From assembly GCF_026240095.1 (NCBI RefSeq), contig NZ_JAPIVG010000001.1:1240001-1304000 (forward strand): a DNA stretch of 64,000 bases. The letters are read 5' to 3'. The notes below the pieces were generated by a model. That model was not told the DNA's origin. It saw only the letters and a list, made by a program, of their open reading frames with translations, and did not search any database. The DNA is from Pedobacter sandarakinus. Its GTDB lineage: Bacteria > Bacteroidota > Bacteroidia > Sphingobacteriales > Sphingobacteriaceae. Numbering within the stretch: position 1 is the first letter of the stretch; every line of letters begins with the position of its first letter. Both the position numbers and the translations under genes were made by a program. Below, one piece after another: positions 27,647 to 35,782 of this stretch.

Positions 27647-27673
27647 AGTCTCGATATCCATCGGGACTTTTTT
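27647..27673 (+). terminator. Terminator of the DUF4834 gene
   Basis: AGTCTCGAT pairs with ATCGGGACT (one G-T) around a short loop, followed by a T-run. A nearly identical hairpin ends rfbA at 45977. Confidence 0.8.
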
Positions 27674-27720
27674 ATTTCTAGGATTTTTTATATTGATCGT
27701 ATTAAACCTCAGCAAGGCTA

Positions 27721-28194
27721 TCAAAATAAGTTGGCTGGAGTTTCTTGTTGTTCGGCTGTTTGTTTGATGATTTGATTTCGTTTTTCAAGTAACGAAGTCA
27801 TGTAACTTTTCAAAAAGCATCTTTCTGCAATGCTTCCAAATAAACCCAATGGAGCCTTAAAGTCGAAGATATCAATCATCTCGGTTTTGGAGGCTAATGT
27901 TTTAAACAGATGTTGGTGATGGAAGTGTTGGAATGGGCCTTCAGTCATTTCATCGGTAAAGCTAAAAGGGTATTCCATTTCGCTAATTTTACTGGTTAAT
28001 GTAAATGGGATGCTAAAGTGTTTCGCTTTCCAGGTTACTGTTTCATTTAAATTTATCAATCCCGTTACTCTTCCTGCAATAGCTTTTTCGCCAGAAGTCG
28101 CCATTGATTTTACATGGAGGTCTATGCTGCGGGCCAAGTTATAACACCGCTCAATGGGCGCATTAATTAGCGTAATAAGTTTGATGGTTGGCAT
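27721..28194 (-). CDS. SRPBCC-family protein
   Basis: A 157-aa START/Bet v1-fold protein. It opens with TIKLITLINAPIERCYNLAR, the usual first strand and ligand-pocket helix, continues with MEYPFSFTDEMTEGPFQHFHH and ends in a long helix (KSYMTSLLEKRNQII). Such proteins bind small hydrophobic ligands; some were called cell-division inhibitors without support. It lies 80 bases downstream of the GbsR-type regulator on the same strand, so the two may be coexpressed. Confidence 0.82.
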   Translation of the reverse strand: MPTIKLITLINAPIERCYNLARSIDLHVKSMATSGEKAIAGRVTGLINLNETVTWKAKHFSIPFTLTSKISEMEYPFSFTDEMTEGPFQHFHHQHLFKTLASKTEMIDIFDFKAPLGLFGSIAERCFLKSYMTSLLEKRNQIIKQTAEQQETPANLF

Positions 28195-28274
28195 ACGTAT
28201 AATCTTTACAACAAGAAATGAAAGTTACCTTAAAAATTAAGCTGGTTAAGGCTTAGCTATTTGATGTTAGCTTT

Positions 28275-28781
28275 CTATTTAAAAACCTTCAGAATTGATC
28301 CCCAAAACCAACTTTCTTCGGCCTTAAGCATGGTTTCCAAGGTTTTGTCTACATTTCCGGCTAATTTGTTAATATCGGCAATAGACTTTTTAAACGTAGC
28401 AAATTCGGGATCTTTCTCATCACCAGATACCGTAGAAAGTTCTGATAATACTTTTAATACAGGTTCCAGTTCGCGTTTTTTACGTTCTTTGGCTACCTGG
28501 CGGGCAATGTTCCAAACATCTTTATCGGCAAAAAAATATTCCTTGCGTTCTCCAGCCTTATGTTGTTTTTCAATTAAACCCCAACCAATTAGGTCGCGGA
28601 GGGTCATGTTTGCGTTTCCCCTCGAAATACTTAACTGCTCCATTATTTCATCGGTGGTTAATGCTCTGGGAGAGATCAACATTAATGCATGAACCTGAGC
28701 CATAGTACGGTTAATACCCCATTCTGAACCCAATTTGCCCCATGCCTCGATAAATTTCAATTTTGCTGCTTCCAATTCCAT
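28275..28781 (-). CDS. GbsR/MarR-family transcriptional regulator
   Basis: A 168-aa winged-helix protein: the helix-turn-helix is in the TTDEIMEQLSISRGNANMTL region with the following strand GWGLIEKQHKAGERKEYF as wing. The C-terminal helices mediate dimerisation. The first two codons of the longer frame begin with TTG; the ATG at 28781 is used here. A near-perfect inverted repeat lies just upstream (28811-28828), so autoregulation is probable. It may also control the divergent YfhO gene and the SRPBCC gene after it. Confidence 0.9.
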   Translation of the reverse strand: MELEAAKLKFIEAWGKLGSEWGINRTMAQVHALMLISPRALTTDEIMEQLSISRGNANMTLRDLIGWGLIEKQHKAGERKEYFFADKDVWNIARQVAKERKKRELEPVLKVLSELSTVSGDEKDPEFATFKKSIADINKLAGNVDKTLETMLKAEESWFWGSILKVFK

Positions 28782-28806
28782 AATCAAATATAAAAAAGTA
28801 TTATTA

Positions 28807-28832
28807 AAACTTTCAAAAATTATTGAAACTTT
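28807..28832. promoter_or_regulatory. Inverted repeat, likely GbsR-type operator
   Basis: TTTCAAAAATTATTGAAA at 28811-28828 is a palindrome with 8 of 9 half-site matches; three more flanking A/T pairs on each side extend it (28807-28832). It lies about 30 bases before the regulator start in the divergent intergenic region. Operator role is inferred from position and symmetry. Confidence 0.55.
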
Positions 28833-29007
28833 ATTTACTTAATTTGGGTTGGATGAATAGATGTAGTGACTTGGTTTTTTATAGCTATGCCATCAGATGG
28901 TAATTCCATTGCAAAAACAAAAGCATCGGTTTGCACGACATTTACCTAAATCTAATTTTTATTCTCCTCACATTTAATTAATTCCTTTTTTATACCGCCC
29001 AATTTTT

Positions 29008-29015
29008 TATTTTTG
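29008..29015 (+). promoter_or_regulatory. Bacteroidota -7 element of the YfhO gene
   Basis: TATTTTTG matches TAnnTTTG, 28 bases before the ATG. No clear -33 TTTG at standard spacing. Confidence 0.5.
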
Positions 29016-29043
29016 ACGTTCGTTTAAACTTAAACAAACCTTA

Positions 29044-31542
29044 ATGAATAACTGGTTTAACAGAAATGGCATTCATTTAGCCATTATAGCAATTTTTGTA
29101 GTCATTACTTTTGCCTACTTCAGTCCTGTTTTACAGGGTAAAGCGCCTGCGCAAAGCGACGTAATCCAATCGCAGGCCATGCAAAAGGAGATTATGGATT
29201 TTAAAGAGAAAGATGGCAAAGCTCCACTTTGGACAAACCAAATGTTTGGTGGTATGCCAGCTTATCAGATTTGGGTACCGTATGCATATAGTGGAGCAAC
29301 CTATGGTATTGCGTTAATCACCAAAGCTTTCCCTAATCCAACAGGTACTGTACTGTTGTTGTTATTCGGTGCTTACTTTCTATTTATTGTACTTAAGGTT
29401 AATCCCTGGCTTGCCGCTGCAGGTGCAATAGCCTTTACTTTTACCACCTATAATTTTGTGTTAATAGCAAGCGGCCACAGCAGTAAGGCTTTGGCAATAG
29501 GCTTTTTTGCGCCTATAATCGCCAGTATCTTGCTTACCATGCGTGGGAAATATTGGTACGGAGCCAGTTTAACGGCCTTATTTCTAGCCTTAGAAATTAG
29601 AACCAACCACGTACAAATGACTTACTATTTGATGTTAGCCATTTTAATTTTCGTTGTTGTAGAACTTTATCAAGCCGTTAAATTGAAAACGGTTTCTCAT
29701 CTGGCAAAATCATTTGGCTTTTTAGCCTTATCAGTTGTTTTGGCAGTTATGATTAATGCAAGTTTACTTTGGTCTACCGCAGAATATGCAAAGGAAACTA
29801 ACCGCGGCAAGTCTAACTTGACTGTAGCATCTACAGACAAAGATGCCGGTATGTCTAAAGAATACGCTTATCAATGGAGCCAGGGGGTTGGCGAAAGCTT
29901 TACATTTTTTATTCCGGATTTATATGGTGGCGCTTCTGGTGTTGAAGAATTGGTAAAGCCAGATGGAAATATGTACAAAGCCGTCTCAGAACTTACTGGT
30001 GGCGATCAGGCACAAACCACCCAAGCCATTCAACAATTGGGCGGCCAATTAAACATGCAGCAATACTGGGGTGAAAAGCCTTTTACTCAGGGTGGTTACT
30101 ATTTTGGGGCAATCATCTGTTTCTTGTTTGTGTTTGGCTTGTTCATCGTTCGCAACCCAATAAAATGGTGGATATTGTCTACCACGATTTTATTCATTCT
30201 GCTTTCATTCGGTCGCCATTTTCCTTTTGTAAGTAACCTGTTCTTTGATTATTTCCCGCTTTACAATAAATTCAGGGCAGTTGAATCGATCTTAGCTGTG
30301 GTAGGTTTAATGGTTCCGATACTGGCATTGTTAGCTGTTAAAGAAGTACAGGATGGTCAAATAGATGAAAAAGTTTTGGTTAAAAAATTGACTTGGTCTG
30401 CGGGTATTATTGGAGGTCTTTCCTTAATTATTGCCATCGCACCAACTTTATTCTTCAGCTTCAAAGCTTCAAATCATCAGCAGATTGTGCAAGCATTAAC
30501 GCAGAGTTTGCAAAACAACGCAAGCATTGCGCAAAAAATTGCCAATGGTTTAGTAGAAGACAGGATTGCCATCGGCCGTGCTGACGCTTTTAGGTCATTT
30601 TTCTTTGTACTGGTTGGTTTCGGAATCATTTGGGCGCTTATCAAGAAAAAGTTAAATGCTCAAGTCGCATTTGGATTGCTTGCATTAGCTGTTTTGGTAG
30701 ATATGTGGCAGGTAGATCGCCGGTATTTGAATAATAAAAACTTCGAACCTAAAACTACTGTTGCCAATTATTTCCAACCTAGAGATGTTGATAATTTTAT
30801 CAGTGCGGATAAAGATCCAAATTTTAGGGTTTTCGATCTTTCCATTAACACTTTTAGCGATGCAAGTACTTCAGCCTTCCATAAAACTGTTGGTGGATAT
30901 CATGCTGCGAAATTGAAGAGATTCGATGAGTTAATTCAGAATCAATTTAGCAAGAGCATCAATCACGATGTATTGGATATGTTAAATACCAAATACATCA
31001 TTACACAAGACCAACAAAACGGTGCGTTCAAGATGGAGCGTAATGCTACAGCGGCTGGTAATGCGTGGTTTGTACAAAGTGTCCAATTCGTTAAAAATGC
31101 TGATGAGGAAATGAAAGCCATCAGTAGTTTTGATGCAAAAAAGGAGGCTATCGTAGATCAAAGCTTTAAAAGCTTAATGGATGATAAGCGTTTAGGTACG
31201 GGTCAGGAAGGTTTCATCAAATTAACAGATTACCACCCAGATCATTTAACTTATGAGTATTCGTCGGCCAAAGATGTGATCGCTGTTTTCTCAGAAATCT
31301 ATTACAACAAAGGTTGGAAGATGTATATAGATGGGGTAGAGAAACCATATTTTAGGGCAGATTATGTTTTACGTGCTGCACAGCTAGAAGGAGGGAACCA
31401 TAAATTGGAATTTATCTTCCATCCAACATCTTACTATGCTGGCGAAAACATTTCCCTCGCCGGATCTATTTTACTAGTTGTAGGCCTCGCATTCGGCATC
31501 TATGTTGAGCAAAAGAAAAAAAAGAAAGCCTTAACAACATAA
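29044..31542 (+). CDS. YfhO-family membrane protein
   Basis: An 832-aa polytopic protein. About 13 membrane helices fill the first 560 residues, starting with HLAIIAIFVVITFAYFSPVL; a large soluble domain follows, with the SRY/STP-like strand YYNKGWKMYIDGVEKPYF near the end, then a final helix (ISLAGSILLVVGLAFGIYV). The layout is that of YfhO/GT-C-like proteins, thought to glycosylate cell-envelope polymers (YfhO acts on lipoteichoic acid in Bacillus). The substrate in a Gram-negative is unknown. Bracketed by its own promoter-like element and terminator. Confidence 0.9.
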   Translation: MNNWFNRNGIHLAIIAIFVVITFAYFSPVLQGKAPAQSDVIQSQAMQKEIMDFKEKDGKAPLWTNQMFGGMPAYQIWVPYAYSGATYGIALITKAFPNPTGTVLLLLFGAYFLFIVLKVNPWLAAAGAIAFTFTTYNFVLIASGHSSKALAIGFFAPIIASILLTMRGKYWYGASLTALFLALEIRTNHVQMTYYLMLAILIFVVVELYQAVKLKTVSHLAKSFGFLALSVVLAVMINASLLWSTAEYAKETNRGKSNLTVASTDKDAGMSKEYAYQWSQGVGESFTFFIPDLYGGASGVEELVKPDGNMYKAVSELTGGDQAQTTQAIQQLGGQLNMQQYWGEKPFTQGGYYFGAIICFLFVFGLFIVRNPIKWWILSTTILFILLSFGRHFPFVSNLFFDYFPLYNKFRAVESILAVVGLMVPILALLAVKEVQDGQIDEKVLVKKLTWSAGIIGGLSLIIAIAPTLFFSFKASNHQQIVQALTQSLQNNASIAQKIANGLVEDRIAIGRADAFRSFFFVLVGFGIIWALIKKKLNAQVAFGLLALAVLVDMWQVDRRYLNNKNFEPKTTVANYFQPRDVDNFISADKDPNFRVFDLSINTFSDASTSAFHKTVGGYHAAKLKRFDELIQNQFSKSINHDVLDMLNTKYIITQDQQNGAFKMERNATAAGNAWFVQSVQFVKNADEEMKAISSFDAKKEAIVDQSFKSLMDDKRLGTGQEGFIKLTDYHPDHLTYEYSSAKDVIAVFSEIYYNKGWKMYIDGVEKPYFRADYVLRAAQLEGGNHKLEFIFHPTSYYAGENISLAGSILLVVGLAFGIYVEQKKKKKALTT

Positions 31543-31562
31543 TCATTTAGCAAATTGATATT

Positions 31563-31597
31563 AAACCCACAAGGAAGTTTTCTTGTGGGTTTTTTAT
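31563..31597 (+). terminator. Terminator after the YfhO gene
   Basis: AAACCCACAAG (31563-31573) pairs with CTTGTGGGTTT (31582-31592) around an 8-base loop, followed by a T-run. An 11-bp perfect stem. Confidence 0.85.
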
Positions 31598-31654
31598 TTT
31601 CGGCGTTTTAACACACTTTAGCTTTTGCGATGATAATTTAACAAAGACGTAACA

Positions 31655-31683
31655 TTTGTTTGACCGACAGCATCTTAACTTTG
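31655..31683 (+). promoter_or_regulatory. Full Bacteroidota promoter of the 31-aa microprotein
   Basis: TTTG at 31655-31658, 17 bases, then TAACTTTG at 31676-31683. This is the best match to both the -33 and -7 consensus in the window. It drives the small ORF starting 18 bases later and possibly the LpxH-glycosyltransferase pair. Confidence 0.65.
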
Positions 31684-31701
31684 TTTTGTAAAACAACATT
31701 T

Positions 31702-31797
31702 ATGTTAGAATCGTTTTTCGCTGTATGCCTATTAATTATTGTAGTCTACTTTTTCAGTCCGTTCGAGGTGAAAACTGATGAGGAAGAAGAGTGGTAA
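31702..31797 (+). CDS. 31-aa membrane microprotein with acidic tail
   Basis: ATG at 31702, stop TAA at 31795. The sequence is one membrane helix (SFFAVCLLIIVVYFFSP) followed by FEVKTDEEEEW. I know no family for it. A near-perfect promoter lies 18 bases upstream and lpxH-like starts 64 bases downstream, so it is in a transcribed position. Coding status is supported by the complete frame, the hydrophobic-then-charged design and the promoter, but not proved. Confidence 0.55.
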   Translation: MLESFFAVCLLIIVVYFFSPFEVKTDEEEEW

Positions 31798-31861
31798 GTT
31801 CTCTTTGAAACAACTTTTTTTAAGTTGGTTAAAAATCCTTTCGCATTAGCTGCCAAAATAT

Positions 31862-32716
31862 ATGGAAAAGAGAAATGTAGAAGTCGTTGTAATTTCTGAT
31901 GTGCACTTGGGCACCTACGGCTGCCACGCCAAAGAGCTTTTAAAATACCTGAAAAGCATCAAGCCTAAAACCTTAATCCTAAACGGCGATGTCATCGATA
32001 TCTGGCAATTTAGTAAACGCTATTGGCCCGAATCGCACATGAAAGTCATCCGCAAACTCATGAAATTTGTTTCAGAAGGTGTAGACGTGTACTATCTAAC
32101 AGGCAACCATGATGAGATGCTTAGGAAGTTTGATGGAATGAGCATGGGTTCTTTTCATCTACAGAATAAATTAATTATGGAATTAGATGGTAAGAAAGCT
32201 TGGTTCTTCCACGGCGATATATTTGATGTGACCATGCAACATTCCAAGTGGCTTGCAAAAATGGGTGCTATTGGTTACGATACCTTAATCCTCATTAATA
32301 GTTTTGTGAACTGGGTGTTGGTTTCTTTTGGTAAGGAAAAGATGAGTTTCTCCAAAAAAATTAAAGCAAAATTTAAAGATGCGGTGAAATTTATCAACAG
32401 TTTTGAGCAAACCGCGGCAGAACTTGCAATAGAGCAGGGTTATCATTATGTGGTGTGTGGGCATATCCATCAGGCAGAAAATAGAAATATTATAATCGAT
32501 GGGAAAAGTGTATGTTACCTAAATAGTGGCGATTGGGTCGAAAGTTTAACCGCTTTGGAGTATCAAAACCAAAACTGGACAATCTTTAAATACGATCAAA
32601 TCAACTTTGAAAAGGATGTTGTGGATGAAGGAATTCTATCAGACGGCGAAGATTTAAACCTTAAATTAGATGTAAATATGCTTTTAAAGCATATAAAATA
32701 TGAAATTGCTCAATAA
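31862..32716 (+). CDS. LpxH-like UDP-2,3-diacylglucosamine diphosphatase
   Basis: A 284-aa calcineurin-like metallophosphoesterase. The metal motifs are ISDVHLG, LNGDVIDIWQF, TGNHDEML, FFHGDIFD and CGHIHQAEN, in the order of the family. Bacteroidota LpxH-type enzymes hydrolyse UDP-2,3-diacylglucosamine to lipid X in lipid A synthesis; the alternative is a related phosphoesterase with another substrate. It is 21 bases before a glycosyltransferase gene, a frequent pairing in this phylum. Confidence 0.85.
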   Translation: MEKRNVEVVVISDVHLGTYGCHAKELLKYLKSIKPKTLILNGDVIDIWQFSKRYWPESHMKVIRKLMKFVSEGVDVYYLTGNHDEMLRKFDGMSMGSFHLQNKLIMELDGKKAWFFHGDIFDVTMQHSKWLAKMGAIGYDTLILINSFVNWVLVSFGKEKMSFSKKIKAKFKDAVKFINSFEQTAAELAIEQGYHYVVCGHIHQAENRNIIIDGKSVCYLNSGDWVESLTALEYQNQNWTIFKYDQINFEKDVVDEGILSDGEDLNLKLDVNMLLKHIKYEIAQ

Positions 32717-32737
32717 TTTTGAGATATTCGAGCATAA

Positions 32738-33727
32738 ATGAAGATACTTTACGCAATACAAGGTACTGGAAACGGACACATTAGCCGGGCAAGAGAGATT
32801 ATTCCATTGCTTGAAAAATATGGTGAACTTGATATTTTGGTAAGTGGAACCCAAGCAGATGTAAAACTTAGTCAGCCTATTAAGTACCAGTTGCACGGTT
32901 TTAGTTTTATTTTCGGGAAGAAAGGAGGAGTCGATCACTTCAAAACATGGTTGAGCATGAATCTCTTCCGTTTTCGCAAGGATATGAAACAACTCCAATT
33001 GAAAGACTATAACCTAATTGTAAACGACTTTGAACCTGTTAGCGCCTGGGCTTGCAAACTTCAGGGCATTGAATGTGTATCGTTAAGTCACCAGGCAGCC
33101 TTCAAATCCAAAAAAGTACCGCGACCTAAAACGCTAGATTGGGGCAAGCTCATCTTGAGCAGGTATGCACCGACGAACCACCACATCGGCTTTCACTTTG
33201 ATCGATACGATAGTTTTATCCATACCCCGGTAATCCGAAGTGAAATCAGGCAAATGAAGCCTGAAAACCTTGGGCATTATACTGTGTATCTCCCAGCGGT
33301 TGATGATAAGCGCCTGCTAAAGTTGTTTATGCAGATTCCAGATGTGCAATGGCAGGTATTTTCAAAACATAGTAATTCAGCTTACCGGGAGGCAAATGTA
33401 TCTGTGGAGCCGGTTAACAATGAACGGTTTAATAAAAGTTTAGCCACTTGCACAGGTTTATTTACTGGCGGGGGCTTCGAGGGGCCGGCTGAGGCACTTT
33501 TCTTAAAGAAAAAATTATTGGTTGCCCCTATGCGCTTTCAATTTGAACAGCAATGTAATGCTTATGCTTTAAAACAGTTTGGTTTGCCTGTGGTATGGGG
33601 CAGCGATCGTAATTGGTTACCCATTGTCAAAAAATGGGTAGATCAGCCGCAAGCGAATGATTTTCACTTTCCAGATGAAACTGCCCAGATTATCGATGAT
33701 ATGGTTAAAAAGTATGCCCGCATGTAG
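32738..33727 (+). CDS. Glycosyltransferase of the GT28/MurG-like type
   Basis: A 329-aa GT-B-fold protein. It opens with ILYAIQGTGNGHISRAREII, the acceptor-binding GxGxGH-type N-terminus (GTGNGH), and near the C-terminus has FTGGGFEGPAEALFLKKKLL, the UDP-sugar-binding block with its Gly-rich turn and glutamate. Families sharing this layout include MurG and UDP-glucose:diacylglycerol transferases. It follows the LpxH-like gene closely, so a glycolipid or lipid A-linked function is plausible but not shown. Confidence 0.85.
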   Translation: MKILYAIQGTGNGHISRAREIIPLLEKYGELDILVSGTQADVKLSQPIKYQLHGFSFIFGKKGGVDHFKTWLSMNLFRFRKDMKQLQLKDYNLIVNDFEPVSAWACKLQGIECVSLSHQAAFKSKKVPRPKTLDWGKLILSRYAPTNHHIGFHFDRYDSFIHTPVIRSEIRQMKPENLGHYTVYLPAVDDKRLLKLFMQIPDVQWQVFSKHSNSAYREANVSVEPVNNERFNKSLATCTGLFTGGGFEGPAEALFLKKKLLVAPMRFQFEQQCNAYALKQFGLPVVWGSDRNWLPIVKKWVDQPQANDFHFPDETAQIIDDMVKKYARM

Positions 33728-33919
33728 GTTCCTAAAGTATGGGCTAGCTGCTGTTGCATAGAGGTGTTAGCGTCATAATCAAAATGCGCATCTCACAATT
33801 AAAAAGGCAAACCTTTTAGCTTCCCGCAGAATATCGAAAAGGTAAGCGAAAGCATCGCTATCGGTTCGTGCACAATAGTCTGAAATTATTTTCTTTACTT
33901 TGTTGCACTCAAAAATGGC

Positions 33920-34900
33920 ATGATTAATCAATTTAGAAACCTAAATCCAATTAACCTGATATATCTTTTAGCTTACACATTTATTATGCGTATTGCTATC
34001 TATACTCAGATGCCCAATCAACTCCAGTTTGATTTTCTTGAGCCTTTTGCCAAAACACTTTTCGATACTGATTTACTCGATGTACAATCGCCATCAGCCA
34101 ATATTTTTCTTGCCGCGATAATTGTTTTTGTTCAGGCGCTGGTTTTTAATCGTGTGGTTAATAATCATAATCTCTTGGCTAAACCAAGCTTTTTACCAGG
34201 GCTTATGTATATTTCAGGTGCTAGTTTGTTCATGCCTTTTATGGTTTTAAGTCAGGCACTATTGGCCAACTTTCTATTAATCTGGATTATTGATAAATTC
34301 TTAAAACTGGGTAAAACATCCAATTCCATCACCACCGTGTTCGATATTGGGATGATAATTGGCCTGGGAACATTAATTTACTTTCCGTTTATGGCCATGC
34401 TGCTTATGATTTTCCTGGCGCTATTGCTCTTTAGGTCGTTTAACTGGCGAGAATGGGTAGCCGGTTTGGTTGGGTTTATAACCGTTTTCTTTTTCTTAGC
34501 CGTCTGTTACTATTGGAACGATAATATCAGCTCGTTTTATCAAATCTGGAAGCCACTTGGCAGTAAGTTTCCATCTTCTTTCAAAATCAATTACAATGAT
34601 TACCTGGTGCTAATTCCGGTGTTTATCATTATCGTATTGGCTTCATTACAGCTCAGAGAGAACTTTTTCAGAAGTTTCATCAGCACCAGAAAAGGTTTCC
34701 AATTGTTGTTTTTTATGTTCATCATCGCGGCAGCAAGCTTTTATTTAAAACCTGGTTTTCGTACCTGGCATTTCCTGCTTTGTGTACCTCCGGGAGCGGT
34801 TCTGTTGGCCTATTATTTTAGCAATGCGAAGAAGCGTTGGTTCTATGAAACCCTGTTCGTAATGTTTATCTTATCTGTACAATACTTTCTTTTTGTTTAA
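33920..34900 (+). CDS. DUF6427 polytopic membrane protein
   Basis: A 326-aa integral membrane protein with about nine hydrophobic helices and no soluble domain. The N-terminus (NPINLIYLLAYTFIMRIAIY) and the motif FRSFNWREWVAGLVGF match DUF6427, a family of unknown function restricted to Bacteroidota. ATG 33920 is used; it follows a 190-base intergenic stretch with no other gene. Confidence 0.8.
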   Translation: MINQFRNLNPINLIYLLAYTFIMRIAIYTQMPNQLQFDFLEPFAKTLFDTDLLDVQSPSANIFLAAIIVFVQALVFNRVVNNHNLLAKPSFLPGLMYISGASLFMPFMVLSQALLANFLLIWIIDKFLKLGKTSNSITTVFDIGMIIGLGTLIYFPFMAMLLMIFLALLLFRSFNWREWVAGLVGFITVFFFLAVCYYWNDNISSFYQIWKPLGSKFPSSFKINYNDYLVLIPVFIIIVLASLQLRENFFRSFISTRKGFQLLFFMFIIAAASFYLKPGFRTWHFLLCVPPGAVLLAYYFSNAKKRWFYETLFVMFILSVQYFLFV

Positions 34901-34943
34901 CCTTTTTTAACAAAAAACTAGAACAAAACTTAACAAAGATTAA

Positions 34944-34951
34944 TAGCTTTG
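34944..34951 (+). promoter_or_regulatory. Bacteroidota -7 element of the coaX operon
   Basis: TAGCTTTG matches TAnnTTTG, 95 bases before the coaX ATG. There is no clear -33 element. Confidence 0.4.
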
Positions 34952-35046
34952 TGGCATGAAGTTTCAGTTTACGGCTTGTTTAGATTCCAAACTTTTTGGC
35001 AAAGGCCTATTTTCTAGGCGAAGCCCGAATTCATAAGGTTAATGGA

Positions 35047-35781
35047 ATGAATAGGTTAGCGATTGATATTGGAAATTCATCAGCAAAGATTGCTGTTTTC
35101 GCTGGTCGGGAGATTATTCATCACCATCGGTTATTGAAGGTTGGAATTATTGATTTAGCGCACATCATTGATAAGTTCTCGCCTAAGCAAGCAATTATCA
35201 GTAGTGTAAATCAAGAGATCGGTCAGCTAGAAGAATTTCTGAAGAGGCGTACCGAATATACCCGTTTTACTACCTCACTTACTAATGGGGTGATAAATTA
35301 CTATAAAACACCTACCTCATTAGGTTTAGACCGATGGGCAGCAATGCTTGGAGCATTTGGAACTTACAAAAAGTCGCCATGCCTTGTAGTTGATGCCGGC
35401 ACTTGCATCACCTATGATTTGCTTAATGGAAAAAGTGAGTATTTCGGTGGAAGTATAAGCCCGGGGATAAAGATGCGGTTTAAGGCTGTACACGAATTTA
35501 CAGGGAGATTGCCGCTTGTTGAATGGGATGTGAAGGAAGAAATTCCCGAAGGTTTAGATACTATTTCTGCTATAAAAAATGGCGTTTTGCGGGGAATACT
35601 AAACGAAATTGAAGGGTATATTGCCCTAAATAAGATAAATGAAAGCACTTTAAAGGTGATTATTACAGGTGGTGATGCTAATTTTTTGTTTAAGCAATTA
35701 CAAAACAGCATCTTTGCCCCTCAAATTATTAGTGATCCCTATTTGGTATTAAAAGGATTAAATGAAGCTATTGCAGATTAA
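35047..35781 (+). CDS. coaX: Type III pantothenate kinase
   Basis: First step of coenzyme A synthesis (pantothenate to 4'-phosphopantothenate). 244 aa from ATG 35047, where the family motif begins almost at once (RLAIDIGNSSAKIAVF, the phosphate-binding loop with the catalytic Asp). Further motifs are GLDRWAAMLGA and VVDAGTCITYD. The longer frame starting with TTG at 34996 is rejected. It ends one base before the start of the outer-membrane protein gene. Confidence 0.95.
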   Translation: MNRLAIDIGNSSAKIAVFAGREIIHHHRLLKVGIIDLAHIIDKFSPKQAIISSVNQEIGQLEEFLKRRTEYTRFTTSLTNGVINYYKTPTSLGLDRWAAMLGAFGTYKKSPCLVVDAGTCITYDLLNGKSEYFGGSISPGIKMRFKAVHEFTGRLPLVEWDVKEEIPEGLDTISAIKNGVLRGILNEIEGYIALNKINESTLKVIITGGDANFLFKQLQNSIFAPQIISDPYLVLKGLNEAIAD

Positions 35782-35782
35782 A

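Noticed and set aside
28261..28692. 143-aa plus-strand frame
   Set aside because: Antisense to the GbsR-type gene; Ser-rich, no domain.
33811..33843. ACCTTTT/AAAAGGT inverted repeat after the GT28-like gene as terminator
   Set aside because: Stem is short, loop is long and no T-run follows.
34955..35035. 26-aa frame before coaX as a leader peptide
   Set aside because: No attenuation structure or codon bias; could be random.
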